From: Nonlabens xylanidelens
GTDB lineage: Bacteria > Bacteroidota > Bacteroidia > Flavobacteriales > Flavobacteriaceae
Direction: 5' to 3'
Assembly: GCF_002934445.1 (NCBI RefSeq)
Contig: NZ_PTJE01000001.1
Coordinates: 372,001-436,000 of the forward strand
DNA: 64,000 bases
The notes beneath the pieces are model-generated. The model was not told where the DNA came from and did not search any database. It saw only the letters and a list, made by a program, of their open reading frames with translations. How positions within the stretch are numbered: the stretch's first letter is position 1; every line of letters begins with the position of its first letter. This document shows positions 41,914 to 51,001 of the stretch, piece after piece. The position numbers and the translations under genes were made by a program.

Positions 41914-42477
41914 ATGGAAAGCCTGAGTAAAAATCCATCTTTTGAAATACTAAGTTATTTACCAGCTTATGGTAAAATGTATATTCCTATTCCAAAAAGA
42001 AATCTCTCAGAAGGTTTAGTGGTAGAGTTCACTAAAGATAATGGTAACACTTGGGTCGCTAATTTTGAAATTAGCAATGATAAAGAATCGATCAGTTTCA
42101 TTTCTGAATTATCAAATTACAAAGAGGTTATTGTAATAATAAATGAAACTGCATATCTCATAGATAGAAATGTGGAATCACCAGTTTTGGCATTTAAAGG
42201 TTTGTTTCAAAAGGCTATTCAGGTTGACAGCTTTGTTGTTCTGATATGTAATAACTCTATTACAATAGTTAAAAATTCTAAAGAAATTAAATTTATAGAT
42301 AATTTAAACTTTATGTCAAGTCATGATATATCATTAGGAAAAGATTGTATCAACGTTGAAATACTTAATAATAGTTTAGCTATTTATCAAACTCATACTA
42401 TTAGACTAAGTGAAATAAAATTTGATGATTTATATTCTTCTAATTATTATCAAGCTCATAAAATAATTGAAGATTAA
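41914..42477 (+). CDS. Hypothetical protein
   Basis: 187 aa, cytosolic, no signal peptide. Rich in beta-strand stretches (MYIPIPKRN, GLVVEFTKDNGNTWVANFEI, VIVIINETAYLI, SFVVLICNNSITIVKN), suggesting a repeat or immunity-like beta fold, but no family is recognised. GC content is lower than in its neighbours. Followed by a GNAT gene 5 bp downstream, likely co-transcribed. Confidence 0.65.
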   Translation: MESLSKNPSFEILSYLPAYGKMYIPIPKRNLSEGLVVEFTKDNGNTWVANFEISNDKESISFISELSNYKEVIVIINETAYLIDRNVESPVLAFKGLFQKAIQVDSFVVLICNNSITIVKNSKEIKFIDNLNFMSSHDISLGKDCINVEILNNSLAIYQTHTIRLSEIKFDDLYSSNYYQAHKIIED

Positions 42478-42482
42478 ACAAA

Positions 42483-42932
42483 ATGCTCCACCTCAAACGC
42501 ACCACTTCAGAAAATAAAGATTTCCAGTCCTTAGTAAAACAACTCGATGCTTTTCTTGCTATAACTGATGGTGATGAGCATGATTTCTACAACCAATTCA
42601 ACAGTACCAAAGGTTTACAACATGTACTAATTGCATATCTAGATGATACGGCTGTAGGTTGTGGTGCTATTAGAAAATATGACGAGCAAACTATGGAAGT
42701 AAAAAGGATGTTTACCACTGCTCAAAGTCGCGGTAACGGCATTGCCTCTCAAGTTTTAAAAGAACTGGAAAAATTGACAAAAGAATTAGGTTATAAAAAA
42801 TGTATTCTAGAGACAGGAACAAGGCAACAAGAAGCAATTGCTCTTTATAAGAAAAACGGTTACCAACAGATTCCTTGCTATGGACAGTATTTGAATGTTG
42901 AGAATAGTTTGTGTTTTGAGAAAACCCTATAG
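42483..42932 (+). CDS. GNAT family N-acetyltransferase
   Basis: 149 aa. GNAT fold with the acetyl-CoA loop VKRMFTTAQSRGNGIASQVLKELEK and the beta5-alpha4 region CILETGTRQQEAIALYKKNGYQQIPCYGQY. Substrate unknown. Begins right after the hypothetical gene and is followed by a terminator. Confidence 0.93.
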   Translation: MLHLKRTTSENKDFQSLVKQLDAFLAITDGDEHDFYNQFNSTKGLQHVLIAYLDDTAVGCGAIRKYDEQTMEVKRMFTTAQSRGNGIASQVLKELEKLTKELGYKKCILETGTRQQEAIALYKKNGYQQIPCYGQYLNVENSLCFEKTL

Positions 42933-42961
42933 CCTGCTGATCCATAAAGCAATAAAAATAT

Positions 42962-42990
42962 AAAATCCCGACTTTCTCAAGATCGGGATT
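42962..42990 (+). terminator. Probable terminator after the GNAT gene
   Basis: Stem AAATCCCGA with its complement and an 11-nt loop. The following T-run is short, so this is weaker than the other terminators. Confidence 0.6.
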
Positions 42991-43118
42991 TCCTAATTTA
43001 ATAGGTTAGTCTTCAAACAAACTCAAAAAAAAGCAATGATGAAAATAAATTTAAATTTGAAGACCATTCAAATATTGTTAATTTTGAGGGCTTTTCCAAA
43101 CTTAAACTACTATTTATC

Positions 43119-43766
43119 TTGCATTTACTTGACGATTCTTTAATTTTTCCTAATCCTAGTGATGCTCCAGATCATGGACTTGCTGCTATAGGTGGTGATT
43201 TAAGTATAGAACGATTGCTACTTGCTTATAATTCTGGTTTTTTTCCATGGTACAATGATGGAGAACCTATTTGCTGGTGGAGTCCTGATCCTAGAATGGT
43301 ATTTGATCTGACCTCTGACACACCTATGCGCATTACTAAATCTATGCGACAGAGCAAGCGCAACCGAGGCTATGAGATAAGAGAAAACACTTGTTTTAAA
43401 GAAGTCATGCAACATTGTGGTAAAATAAAACGCAATGACCAAGATGGCACATGGATTAACGATGACATGCTACAGGCTTATCAAAATCTTCATGAACTAG
43501 GACATGCAAAAAGCATAGAAGTTTTTAAAGACAACCAGCTCGTGGGCGGACTCTATGGTATGGACTTGCCAGAAAAAGGTGTTTTTTGTGGCGAGAGTAT
43601 GTTTGCACTAGCTACCGATGCTAGTAAAATTGCCTTCATGTATCTCGTAGAAAAGCTACAAACTCTTAATTACAAGCTTATTGATGCTCAGGTTTATAAC
43701 GATCATTTAGATAGTCTAGGTGGCATAGAGATGGATCGAGAAGTGTTTTTGAGTTATTTGAGATAA
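43119..43766 (+). CDS. aat: Leucyl/phenylalanyl-tRNA-protein transferase, TTG start
   Basis: 215 aa. Begins HLLDDSLIFPNPSDAPDHGL after a TTG start; the N-terminus aligns with normal Aat starts (xxFPxPxxAxxxGLlAxGGDL), and no ATG is available. Contains GDLSIERLLLAYNSGFFPWYNDGEPICWWSPDPRMV and GGLYGMDLPEKGVFCGESMFA. Transfers Leu or Phe to N-terminal Lys/Arg, marking proteins for ClpAP. Convergent with tag. Confidence 0.95.
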   Translation: MHLLDDSLIFPNPSDAPDHGLAAIGGDLSIERLLLAYNSGFFPWYNDGEPICWWSPDPRMVFDLTSDTPMRITKSMRQSKRNRGYEIRENTCFKEVMQHCGKIKRNDQDGTWINDDMLQAYQNLHELGHAKSIEVFKDNQLVGGLYGMDLPEKGVFCGESMFALATDASKIAFMYLVEKLQTLNYKLIDAQVYNDHLDSLGGIEMDREVFLSYLR

Positions 43767-43820
43767 TTACTCATTATATGACCACTTGAATTTTAATAGA
43801 AAATAGGCTTGTAATTATTC

Positions 43821-43836
43821 CGCTTTCGCGAAAGCG
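43821..43836. repeat. Dispersed palindrome, copy 12
   Basis: Exact 16-bp palindrome between the convergent aat and tag genes. Confidence 0.95.
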
Positions 43837-43860
43837 AGAACCATAAAAATCCATACGTAT

Positions 43861-44424
43861 TTACACCTCATCATACCTAAAACAATTTACCTCGTGATCG
43901 TTTACCATACCAGTCGCCTGCATGAATGCGTACATTATGGTAGAGCCCACAAATTTGAAACCACGCTTTTTTAAATCTTTAGAAATCTGGTCTGACAGGG
44001 GTGTGTTAGCAGGTGATTCTCTATAATTTTGCACCGTATTTTTAATAGGTTTACCATCCACATAGGCCCAAATGTATTTAGAAAAACTACCGTACTCTTT
44101 TTGGATTTCTATAAACAGCTGCGCGTTATTAATAATGGATTTCACCTTTAGTTTATTGCGTATAATTCCAGCATTTTGAAGTAACTCATCCTGTTTTGCC
44201 TGGTCATAAGCAGCTATTTTTTCTATATCAAATTGATCTAGGGCATCAAAATAATTATCTCGCTTTTTAAGAATCGTTATCCAACTTAAACCTGCCTGCA
44301 TGGTTTCTAGAATCAAGAATTCAAATAGCGTCTGGTCGTCATAAACTGGTTTACCCCATTCCTTATCATGATAAGATTCATAAAGATCATCGCCCAGGCA
44401 CCAGCCACATTTGTGTTTTTCCAT
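43861..44424 (-). CDS. tag: DNA-3-methyladenine glycosylase I
   Basis: 187 aa from the ATG at 44424, chosen because the family starts with the zinc-binding KCGWC motif (residues 5-9); the longer frame to 44487 overlaps the upstream gene. Contains DLYESYHDKEWGKPV, LETMQAGLSWITILKKR, and the C-terminal GMVNDHEVNCFRY with zinc ligands His and Cys. Removes 3-methyladenine from DNA. Confidence 0.95.
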   Translation of the reverse strand: MEKHKCGWCLGDDLYESYHDKEWGKPVYDDQTLFEFLILETMQAGLSWITILKKRDNYFDALDQFDIEKIAAYDQAKQDELLQNAGIIRNKLKVKSIINNAQLFIEIQKEYGSFSKYIWAYVDGKPIKNTVQNYRESPANTPLSDQISKDLKKRGFKFVGSTIMYAFMQATGMVNDHEVNCFRYDEV

Positions 44425-44425
44425 T

Positions 44426-44626
44426 TTAATTGAGTTGAGATAATTGAAAGAATAATTGAGATCCAAAATACAATAAAGGTCCCACAATTAGTGTGAACAG
44501 TAATGACTTTGCATTGTTCATTTTCAGCAAGAATTTAAATATTAAAAAGCAAATACCGAGTATAAAATAGAACGACAGTATACTGATTAATGAGCCGAAC
44601 AAGAACGCTTTTTGAAGATCCATCAT
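44426..44626 (-). CDS. Small membrane protein upstream of tag
   Basis: 66 aa with two hydrophobic segments (FLFGSLISILSFYFILGICFLIFKFLL and SLLFTLIVGPLLYFGSQLFF). Its stop lies 1 nt before the tag start, so translation coupling is likely. No family recognised. The first residues overlap a discarded longer start of the divergent lipoprotein gene, but not its preferred start. Confidence 0.5.
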   Translation of the reverse strand: MMDLQKAFLFGSLISILSFYFILGICFLIFKFLLKMNNAKSLLFTLIVGPLLYFGSQLFFQLSQLN

Positions 44627-44700
44627 ATTATTTATTCAAATTTAGGGATTCTAGACAGTTCGCATTAAGAATAACGATTCTATCTTTATCTTTACTACCT

Positions 44701-45192
44701 ATGAAACAGTTTCTATTACTTCTATCCGTTATTTTAATTTCTAGTTGTGCAACTCAAAAAGCCATTAATCCTAATGATGTAGAACCATCTATAGATGCCT
44801 GGCATGAGGCTGCAGCACAAGCCGATTTTAAAAAATATTTTGACCTAATGACAACAGATGGCGTTTTTATAGGAACTGACGCTACTGAGAACTGGCAAAT
44901 TGCAGAATTCAAAGCGTTTTCAAAACCTTATTTTGACAAAGGAAAAGCCTGGTCCTTTACAGCATTAGAACGTCATGTTTATTCAGAGAACGGTGTCGTT
45001 TATTTTGATGAATTACTAGACACTCAAATGGGAATATGCCGTGGTAGCGGTGTTATGAAAATGGAAGATGGCAACTGGAAAATTGCTCACTACGTGCTTT
45101 CCATCGCTGTGCCTAATGAAAATGTATCCTCACTTACTCAACTGAAAAAAGAATGGGATGCAGAGTATATGAAAAAACTGCGCGCTCAATAA
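44701..45192 (+). CDS. NTF2/SnoaL-like lipoprotein
   Basis: 163 aa from the ATG at 44701 (the frame opens further upstream, but the lipoprotein signal starts here): MKQFLLLLSVILISSCATQK with lipobox ISSC. The mature part is an NTF2-like cone fold (IDAWHEAAAQADFKKYFDLMTTDGVFIGTDATENWQIAEFKAFSKPYF; GVMKMEDGNWKIAHYVLSIAVPNE) of the kind called SnoaL or DUF4440. Function unknown. Followed 37 bp later by the S9 peptidase. Confidence 0.85.
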   Translation: MKQFLLLLSVILISSCATQKAINPNDVEPSIDAWHEAAAQADFKKYFDLMTTDGVFIGTDATENWQIAEFKAFSKPYFDKGKAWSFTALERHVYSENGVVYFDELLDTQMGICRGSGVMKMEDGNWKIAHYVLSIAVPNENVSSLTQLKKEWDAEYMKKLRAQ

Positions 45193-45229
45193 AACACTTA
45201 CTCTTCTTTACTATCACTAGTCTCTTATT

Positions 45230-48109
45230 ATGAAAAACCTACTCCTACTACTAGCCTTTATTATTTCTATTACAGCAATAGCTCAAAAAAAGGTCCTTAC
45301 TCATGCTGATTATGACCTGTGGAAACACGCTTCTAAAACTGAAATCTCGCCTGACGGTAACCTAGTTGCTATAAGTGTAGTTACTGCAACAGGTGCTGGC
45401 GATGGTTATCTAGAAATACACAACATCGCAAAAAATACGAAGCATACTTTTTTTAACGGTATAGATCCACAAATAAGTGCCGATGAGAAATATATTTATT
45501 TCCTTCAAAAACCAGAATACCAAAAACTGAGAAAAGAAAAGAAAAAAGAGGTTGATAAAAATGAGCAGTCAAAAAACACTTTTATGGTTTATGAGGTTGC
45601 TACAGGAACTATAGTAGACTCTATTCAAAGGATAAAAAGTTTTGAGGCAAGTGATAAACGTAATGACTTTTTAATCTTAGAGAAATTTAAAGATCTTAAA
45701 CCAGAAAAGAAAAAGGATACAGCAGCTGTAAAAGAAGAAAAAACACCTTTAAAAGAAACTAAAAGGCAGAAAAAACGCCGCTTAAAAAAGGAACAAGAAG
45801 AGCTATCAAAAAAGCTTAAGGAACTCAAGAAAGAAGAGCCTGAAGAGAAAAAAGCAGACTTTACTAAAGAAGATTATCTAATCGTATACCAGCCATTTTC
45901 TAAAGCAAAAGATAGTATCGATAGTTTTAAAGAATATGAAATGCCTAGAGAAGGAACTGGTTTTATCTATTCTAGAGAACAAGGCAAAAAGAAAAAAGAC
46001 CATGGAGTTTATTACTATGATCTCTCTACTAGAACATCTACGCCACTTATAGAAAATGCATGGAGATATAAAGATCTCGCTATAGATAAATATGGAAAGC
46101 AACTGGCTTATAAAGTTGCACTAGATAGCGCCTCTACAGACTCACTAAAATTTGAATTATATTATCATAAAGACTTTAAATCGTATACCAGACAGTTAGG
46201 TTATGGTGACGATAACATTAAAAAAGGCTGGAAATTAACTGAAAAGAGAAAAGCCATATTCTCAGAAAGTGGAAAACGTCTTTTATTTTATGTTCAACCT
46301 AAAATAGCATATACCATTGACACCACATTGATGGACGACGAGATAGCACAGGTAGATGTATGGAACTATAAAGACCGCATGACACAACCAGAGCAAAAAA
46401 CACGTTTTTCTAGTTTAGAAAATAAATCTGCAACGGTGGTATGGGACACAGAAAACGGTACAGTAAAATTTCTTAATGATTATGAAATGGGTGATACAGA
46501 CTGGGATAACGACCTAGATGGCACTTATATTATTTATGCAAATAACGACAAATATGATGTAGCTAGATCGTGGGAATATCCATGGAGATCTGACTACCTC
46601 GTAGAGAATTTAAAAACACGTAGCAAAAAGTTTATCATCAATAAATCTGGTAGTTACCCTATTAGAAATCCAGAAAATACGCACGTGATTTATTTCAATT
46701 TTGACACCCAAGACTGGCACATGATGAATCTAGAAACGCAAATAGGTAAAAACCTAACTAAGTTTCTAAAAGTAAGCTTTGCAGACGAAGATGACGACCA
46801 TCCAGCACTAGCAAATGCTCATGGCTTTGGAGGTTTTGATAAGGACGGTTTTGCACTGGTATATGATAAATACGACGTCTGGAGACTCGATGTAAATGGT
46901 GTTTTGCCACCAGAAAACTTAACTAAATCAGGTCGTCAAAATAAAATTACTTACCGAACAGAAAACCTAGACAGAGAGCATCGCGAGCTGGCTACCTATT
47001 TTAATAACAAATTATTACTCACATCATTTGATCATCGCACAAAGGCAAATTCTATAATGACACTAGGTGCAAATGGTATCGAGCCTCTTTACGAGGTAAG
47101 TGATCGTAATGTTACCGCTTTCGCGAAAGCGGAAAACTCAAACACCTTATTAGTAAGATCTGGCAATTTTACAGATTATCCAGATGTAGAATACGTAAAC
47201 ACTCAAGTTAAAAAAACACTCACAGATATAAATCCGCAACAGGATGGTTTTAAATGGGGAACTGTAGAATTATTTAAGTGGAATGCATATGATGGCGTGC
47301 CATTAGAAGGTTTGATCTATAAGCCAGAAGATTTTGACCCAAAGAAGAAATATCCTATGATCGTTTATTTCTACGAGAAATATTCTGAAAGATTACACGA
47401 TTATAAATCTCCATTACCTAGTGCAAGCACCGTTAATTTTTCTTATCTAACGAGTAATGATTACATCGTTTTTGTGCCTGACATAGTTTACAAAGATGGA
47501 CACCCAGGACAAAGTGCTTATAACTGTATAGTTTCTGGAACTGAAGCTGTGGAGAGATTAGGCTATGTAGATTCTAACAAAATGGCCTTACAAGGACAAA
47601 GTTGGGGTGGTTATCAAACCGCATATCTAGTTACTAGAACTAATAAATATGCTGCAGCTATGGCTGGCGCACCTGTTTCAAATATGACTAGTGCTTATGG
47701 AGGTATACGATGGGGAAGCGGTTTAAGTAGAGCATTTCAATATGAAAAAACACAAACTAGAATAGGAAAAAACCTGTGGGATGGATTAGACCTCTATATT
47801 GAAAACTCTCCATTATTTCATATCCCTAAAATAGAAACACCCTTATTAATGATGCATAATGATGCAGACGGTGCCGTGCCGTATTATCAAGGTATAGAAA
47901 TGTTTATGGGAATGCGCAGGTTAGGAAAACCGTCATGGTTACTGGTTTATAATAACGAGGCTCACAATCTACGTAAGATGAAAAACAAGAGAGATCTCTC
48001 GGTAAGAATGATGCAGTTCTTTGATCATTATCTTAAAGGCGCGGTACAACCTACATGGATGCAAGAAGGCCTTTCTAGAGATAAAAAAGGTAAGCAGACT
48101 GGGTATTAA
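45230..48109 (+). CDS. Exported S9 family prolyl oligopeptidase-like peptidase
   Basis: 959 aa. Signal peptide MKNLLLLLAFIISITAIAQ, a beta-propeller region (about residues 40-660) interrupted by a highly charged Lys/Glu segment (about 165-215), and an alpha/beta hydrolase domain with GQSWGGYQTAYL (Ser791), NDADGAVPYYQG (Asp) and NEAHNLRK (His). Cleaves peptides in the periplasm or at the surface. A palindrome copy encodes VTAFAKAENSN near residues 629-634, in a propeller loop. Confidence 0.93.
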   Translation: MKNLLLLLAFIISITAIAQKKVLTHADYDLWKHASKTEISPDGNLVAISVVTATGAGDGYLEIHNIAKNTKHTFFNGIDPQISADEKYIYFLQKPEYQKLRKEKKKEVDKNEQSKNTFMVYEVATGTIVDSIQRIKSFEASDKRNDFLILEKFKDLKPEKKKDTAAVKEEKTPLKETKRQKKRRLKKEQEELSKKLKELKKEEPEEKKADFTKEDYLIVYQPFSKAKDSIDSFKEYEMPREGTGFIYSREQGKKKKDHGVYYYDLSTRTSTPLIENAWRYKDLAIDKYGKQLAYKVALDSASTDSLKFELYYHKDFKSYTRQLGYGDDNIKKGWKLTEKRKAIFSESGKRLLFYVQPKIAYTIDTTLMDDEIAQVDVWNYKDRMTQPEQKTRFSSLENKSATVVWDTENGTVKFLNDYEMGDTDWDNDLDGTYIIYANNDKYDVARSWEYPWRSDYLVENLKTRSKKFIINKSGSYPIRNPENTHVIYFNFDTQDWHMMNLETQIGKNLTKFLKVSFADEDDDHPALANAHGFGGFDKDGFALVYDKYDVWRLDVNGVLPPENLTKSGRQNKITYRTENLDREHRELATYFNNKLLLTSFDHRTKANSIMTLGANGIEPLYEVSDRNVTAFAKAENSNTLLVRSGNFTDYPDVEYVNTQVKKTLTDINPQQDGFKWGTVELFKWNAYDGVPLEGLIYKPEDFDPKKKYPMIVYFYEKYSERLHDYKSPLPSASTVNFSYLTSNDYIVFVPDIVYKDGHPGQSAYNCIVSGTEAVERLGYVDSNKMALQGQSWGGYQTAYLVTRTNKYAAAMAGAPVSNMTSAYGGIRWGSGLSRAFQYEKTQTRIGKNLWDGLDLYIENSPLFHIPKIETPLLMMHNDADGAVPYYQGIEMFMGMRRLGKPSWLLVYNNEAHNLRKMKNKRDLSVRMMQFFDHYLKGAVQPTWMQEGLSRDKKGKQTGY
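47115..47132. repeat. Dispersed palindrome, copy 13 (inside the S9 peptidase gene)
   Basis: Perfect 18-bp palindrome CCGCTTTCGCGAAAGCGG read as Thr-Ala-Phe-Ala-Lys-Ala-Glu. Confidence 0.95.
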
Positions 48110-48184
48110 TAGATCAATTAAAAATAAATATTGCATTTGAACAATCAGTGTACGTGATACTTATGTCATGTGTTTTTAATGTTT

Positions 48185-48219
48185 GGTTATAAAATCGTGA
48201 TACATGGTAATTACATTGC
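48185..48219 (+). promoter_or_regulatory. Shared 35-bp motif upstream of the VGIN cluster
   Basis: A 35-bp stretch with 25 of 35 positions identical to 50946-50980: GGTTAT, then an AA pair, TCGTGA, and at the 3' end a TAnATTGC -7-like element. It lies about 100 bp before the first VGIN gene. Probably a shared promoter or regulator site. Confidence 0.4.
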
Positions 48220-48318
48220 GCTAACAGCAATTTGAATTGCCATGATTAAGGTGATGGTTATTATTTATAACCCTAGAAAACCACCTGTCATGAAGAAAAA
48301 CAAGATCATGTCATAGAC

Positions 48319-49164
48319 ATGAATCTAAAACATAACTTTATGCAGCGTATCTATTTTATATTATTTCTGTTTCTTTCCTATGCTTCTATTTCCACACTCC
48401 ATGCTCAAGTGGGTATCAATACAAATACCCCAGACGAAAGTTCTATACTAGATATTACCTCTTTAAATAAAGGAGTCCTTATTCCTAGGATTTCTCTCAC
48501 TGGCTCTCAAGATCTTACTACTATTACTCTCAAAGTAGGTGAAACTAAGCCCGCAACTGGCTTATTAATATACAATACTGCTACCACAACCAATGGCTTA
48601 GATAATGTTTCTCCGGGCTTCTATTACTATGAAGGTACAAAATGGGCTCGATTACATGACGAAGGCTACCGTCTAGAATTTAAACAAACTGCAGAGATTC
48701 TTACCGACAATAATCCGAACACTTTTATTGCCATACCTGGCCTAGATACAGGAACTATTAAATTTCCTTATGCAGGTATTTATAAGATTTCAGGTAATGG
48801 ATATTATTCTGCAGGTCCACAAACTGGTAATGGAGATGGGGTTTCTATAGGCTCACTTGCATTAGAAATGGAAGTAAATGGAACACCTACAATAGTTAAG
48901 GAACGTTTTGTATCTGCTGTATCACTTGATTTAGGAAACAATACTCGTTTTGACACTTTAGGGCAGCAAGTCTCGTACACTTTTAATTTTGAAGCAAATA
49001 CTTCTGATAGTTATCGATTCACTGCAAAAGGTAGGGAATGGAATGCTCACAACACATCTACAGCAGGTTATTTTGGTAGAGATTCTGATGGGTTTACAAG
49101 GTCTAATCAACAGAATGAAGCATTTAGAGGCTCTCTAATAATCACCTTAATAGAACAATTTTAA
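48319..49164 (+). CDS. VGIN-type secreted jelly-roll-like protein, tandem copy 1
   Basis: 281 aa (or 274 aa if translation starts at the second ATG, 48340). Signal peptide ending STLHAQ, then VGINTNTPDESSILDITSLN, the head-domain signature KGVLIPRISL, a GLLIYNT...SPGFYYYEGTKWARL linker, and a C-terminal beta-sandwich-like domain (GLDTGTIKFPYAGIYKISGN; FRGSLIITLIEQF) reminiscent of C1q/TNF folds. A conserved WNAHNT...YFGRDSDG insert is shared with its neighbours. No T9SS domain. Function unknown; a surface or matrix protein is plausible. Confidence 0.8.
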   Translation: MNLKHNFMQRIYFILFLFLSYASISTLHAQVGINTNTPDESSILDITSLNKGVLIPRISLTGSQDLTTITLKVGETKPATGLLIYNTATTTNGLDNVSPGFYYYEGTKWARLHDEGYRLEFKQTAEILTDNNPNTFIAIPGLDTGTIKFPYAGIYKISGNGYYSAGPQTGNGDGVSIGSLALEMEVNGTPTIVKERFVSAVSLDLGNNTRFDTLGQQVSYTFNFEANTSDSYRFTAKGREWNAHNTSTAGYFGRDSDGFTRSNQQNEAFRGSLIITLIEQF

Positions 49165-49168
49165 AGTT

Positions 49169-49984
49169 ATGAATAAAGTACTACTTATCACCTCCTGTCT
49201 TATCACTATTCTTATAAATAGCACTTACTTAAATGCTCAGGTAGGAGTGAATACTGCTAATGTAGATCCAAGTGCAGTATTAGAAGTTACGTCAACAGAT
49301 AAAGGTATTCTTATACCCAGAGTAGCATTAATCGCCTCAGATAATGTTGTCACCCCAATAACTAATCCTGCAGCGGGACTTTTTGTTTTTAATACTGCAA
49401 CATCTAACACACCTAGTTCAAACAGTGTCTCACCAGGTTATTATTATTTTAATGGTATTAGATGGAAACGTATTTTTAATAATGGATTTACTCTAGAATT
49501 TAAACAAACAGCAGAGCTTATGGGGTTAGTAAGTTCACAAGCGCTACCTGTTCCTGGTCTCGATACTGGAAGATTTACAGCGCCATTTAAAGGAACTTAT
49601 CAAATCAGTGTTACATGTTATTATACAGCAGGTGATCCTATAAATAATTCTGATGCAGCGTGTCAAGGAGATTTTAGACTCTACCAAGTAGAAGACGATA
49701 ATAGTCGTACTTTTTTGGAAATGGCATATTCCATGTCAGAATCTAAATTTATTCCTCAAAGACCTGGTGAATTTAATAATCTAGGTAATCAATTTACTTT
49801 AATTCATAATATTGATCTAGAAGCAAATACTAGTTATCAATTCTTAGTAGCCGGCAGTCAGTGGTTATGTCACAATACAAATGTGAGTTATTTTGGAAAA
49901 GACACGAGTAATTATGAAGGTTCAAATGGAATAAGTGAAGGTCAGTATGGAGAACTAACCATATCTCTAGTAGAACAAAAGTAA
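49169..49984 (+). CDS. VGIN-type secreted jelly-roll-like protein, tandem copy 2
   Basis: 271 aa, paralogue of copy 1. Signal peptide, VGVNTANVDPSAVLEVTSTD, KGILIPRVALIAS, GLFVFNT...SPGYYYFNGIRWKRI, then GLDTGRFTAPFKGTYQISVTCYY, the LCHNTNVSYFGKDTSN insert and GELTISLVEQK at the C-terminus. It starts 4 nt after copy 1, so the genes are co-transcribed. The N-terminal 100 residues are better conserved between copies than the C-terminal domain. Confidence 0.8.
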   Translation: MNKVLLITSCLITILINSTYLNAQVGVNTANVDPSAVLEVTSTDKGILIPRVALIASDNVVTPITNPAAGLFVFNTATSNTPSSNSVSPGYYYFNGIRWKRIFNNGFTLEFKQTAELMGLVSSQALPVPGLDTGRFTAPFKGTYQISVTCYYTAGDPINNSDAACQGDFRLYQVEDDNSRTFLEMAYSMSESKFIPQRPGEFNNLGNQFTLIHNIDLEANTSYQFLVAGSQWLCHNTNVSYFGKDTSNYEGSNGISEGQYGELTISLVEQK

Positions 49985-50004
49985 TCACCTTAAAAATTTA
50001 AATT

Positions 50005-50838
50005 ATGAAATCAAATTATATATACTCTTGTGTTTTTATCATTTTATTCTCATTTATATCTAAAGCGCAAGTAGGCATAGCTACCTCTACATTAGATGCA
50101 GGAGCTATTTTTCAGGTGGAAAGCAATGACAAAGGGGTATTAATTCCACGTATTAATTTAACTTCTACAATAGACCAAGTTACTATAGCAAATCCTGCTG
50201 TAGGACTCATGATATATAATACCAGTACCGTAACAATAAATGGTAATGATACATCAGTAACTCCAGGACTTTATTATTGGGATGGTGCTAAATGGACTCG
50301 CATATTTACACAAGGATGGAGCAGACAGTTTACTCAAACCTCACAAAATGTAGTAAATACTTTAGGAGACATACCAATTAATGGGTTAGACCAGAATATA
50401 ACTGTTCCATCATCTGGAATCTATAGAGTTTCTGTTACTTCCTATTTTGGCGCTGCCCAAGTACGAAATACAAATCAATTTGATGAGAATGTTGCAACTG
50501 CTTCTATACGATTAGATATAGACGGTGCAACTATTGCTGAAAAGCTTATTCCTACGTTTTCAAAATTTGTAGACGATACAGCTACTGGAGGTAATGGATC
50601 TATAAACTTCTTTGCTTTATCTAGACAGGCTGTATTTCATAAAGATGTAGAGCTTATTGCAGGCCAGAATTATAATTTTAATGTTATAGGTAGGTTATGG
50701 GATTGGTCTAATGTAAATCCAGCAGTAGGTGGTTTTACTTATTTTGGCCTAGACACATCACTTTATGCTCGTAATCCAGGACTAACCGACAATGCTTCTC
50801 GTACTAAACTCACAATTAACCTTGTACAACAGTACTAA
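50005..50838 (+). CDS. VGIN-type secreted jelly-roll-like protein, tandem copy 3
   Basis: 277 aa, third paralogue. Signal peptide ending ISKAQ, VGIATSTLDAGAIFQVESND, KGVLIPRINLTST, GLMIYNT...TPGLYYWDGAKWTRI, a C-terminal domain with GIYRVSVTSYFGAA, LWDWSNVNPAVGGFTYFGLD and LTINLVQQY. It is the most diverged copy. Starts 20 nt after copy 2. The gene ends the three-gene operon; the next gene has its own leader with the shared 35-bp motif. Confidence 0.8.
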   Translation: MKSNYIYSCVFIILFSFISKAQVGIATSTLDAGAIFQVESNDKGVLIPRINLTSTIDQVTIANPAVGLMIYNTSTVTINGNDTSVTPGLYYWDGAKWTRIFTQGWSRQFTQTSQNVVNTLGDIPINGLDQNITVPSSGIYRVSVTSYFGAAQVRNTNQFDENVATASIRLDIDGATIAEKLIPTFSKFVDDTATGGNGSINFFALSRQAVFHKDVELIAGQNYNFNVIGRLWDWSNVNPAVGGFTYFGLDTSLYARNPGLTDNASRTKLTINLVQQY

Positions 50839-50945
50839 TATAATACTCAGCTTCTATTAATAAGATCGATAAAAAACATGTTTTGTTGACTATAATGACC
50901 ATAAAAGGCTATAAAACTTTATAATTCAAGGGTTTTGACCTGATA

Positions 50946-50980
50946 GGTTATGAATTCGTGACATTCAGGCATTATATTGC
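50946..50980 (+). promoter_or_regulatory. Shared 35-bp motif upstream of the T9SS beta-propeller gene
   Basis: Partner of the motif at 48185 (25 of 35 identical), ending in a TATATTGC -7-like element about 22 bp before the ATG at 51002. Confidence 0.4.
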
Positions 50981-51001
50981 ATTATCCCCAATTATACCTA
51001 T

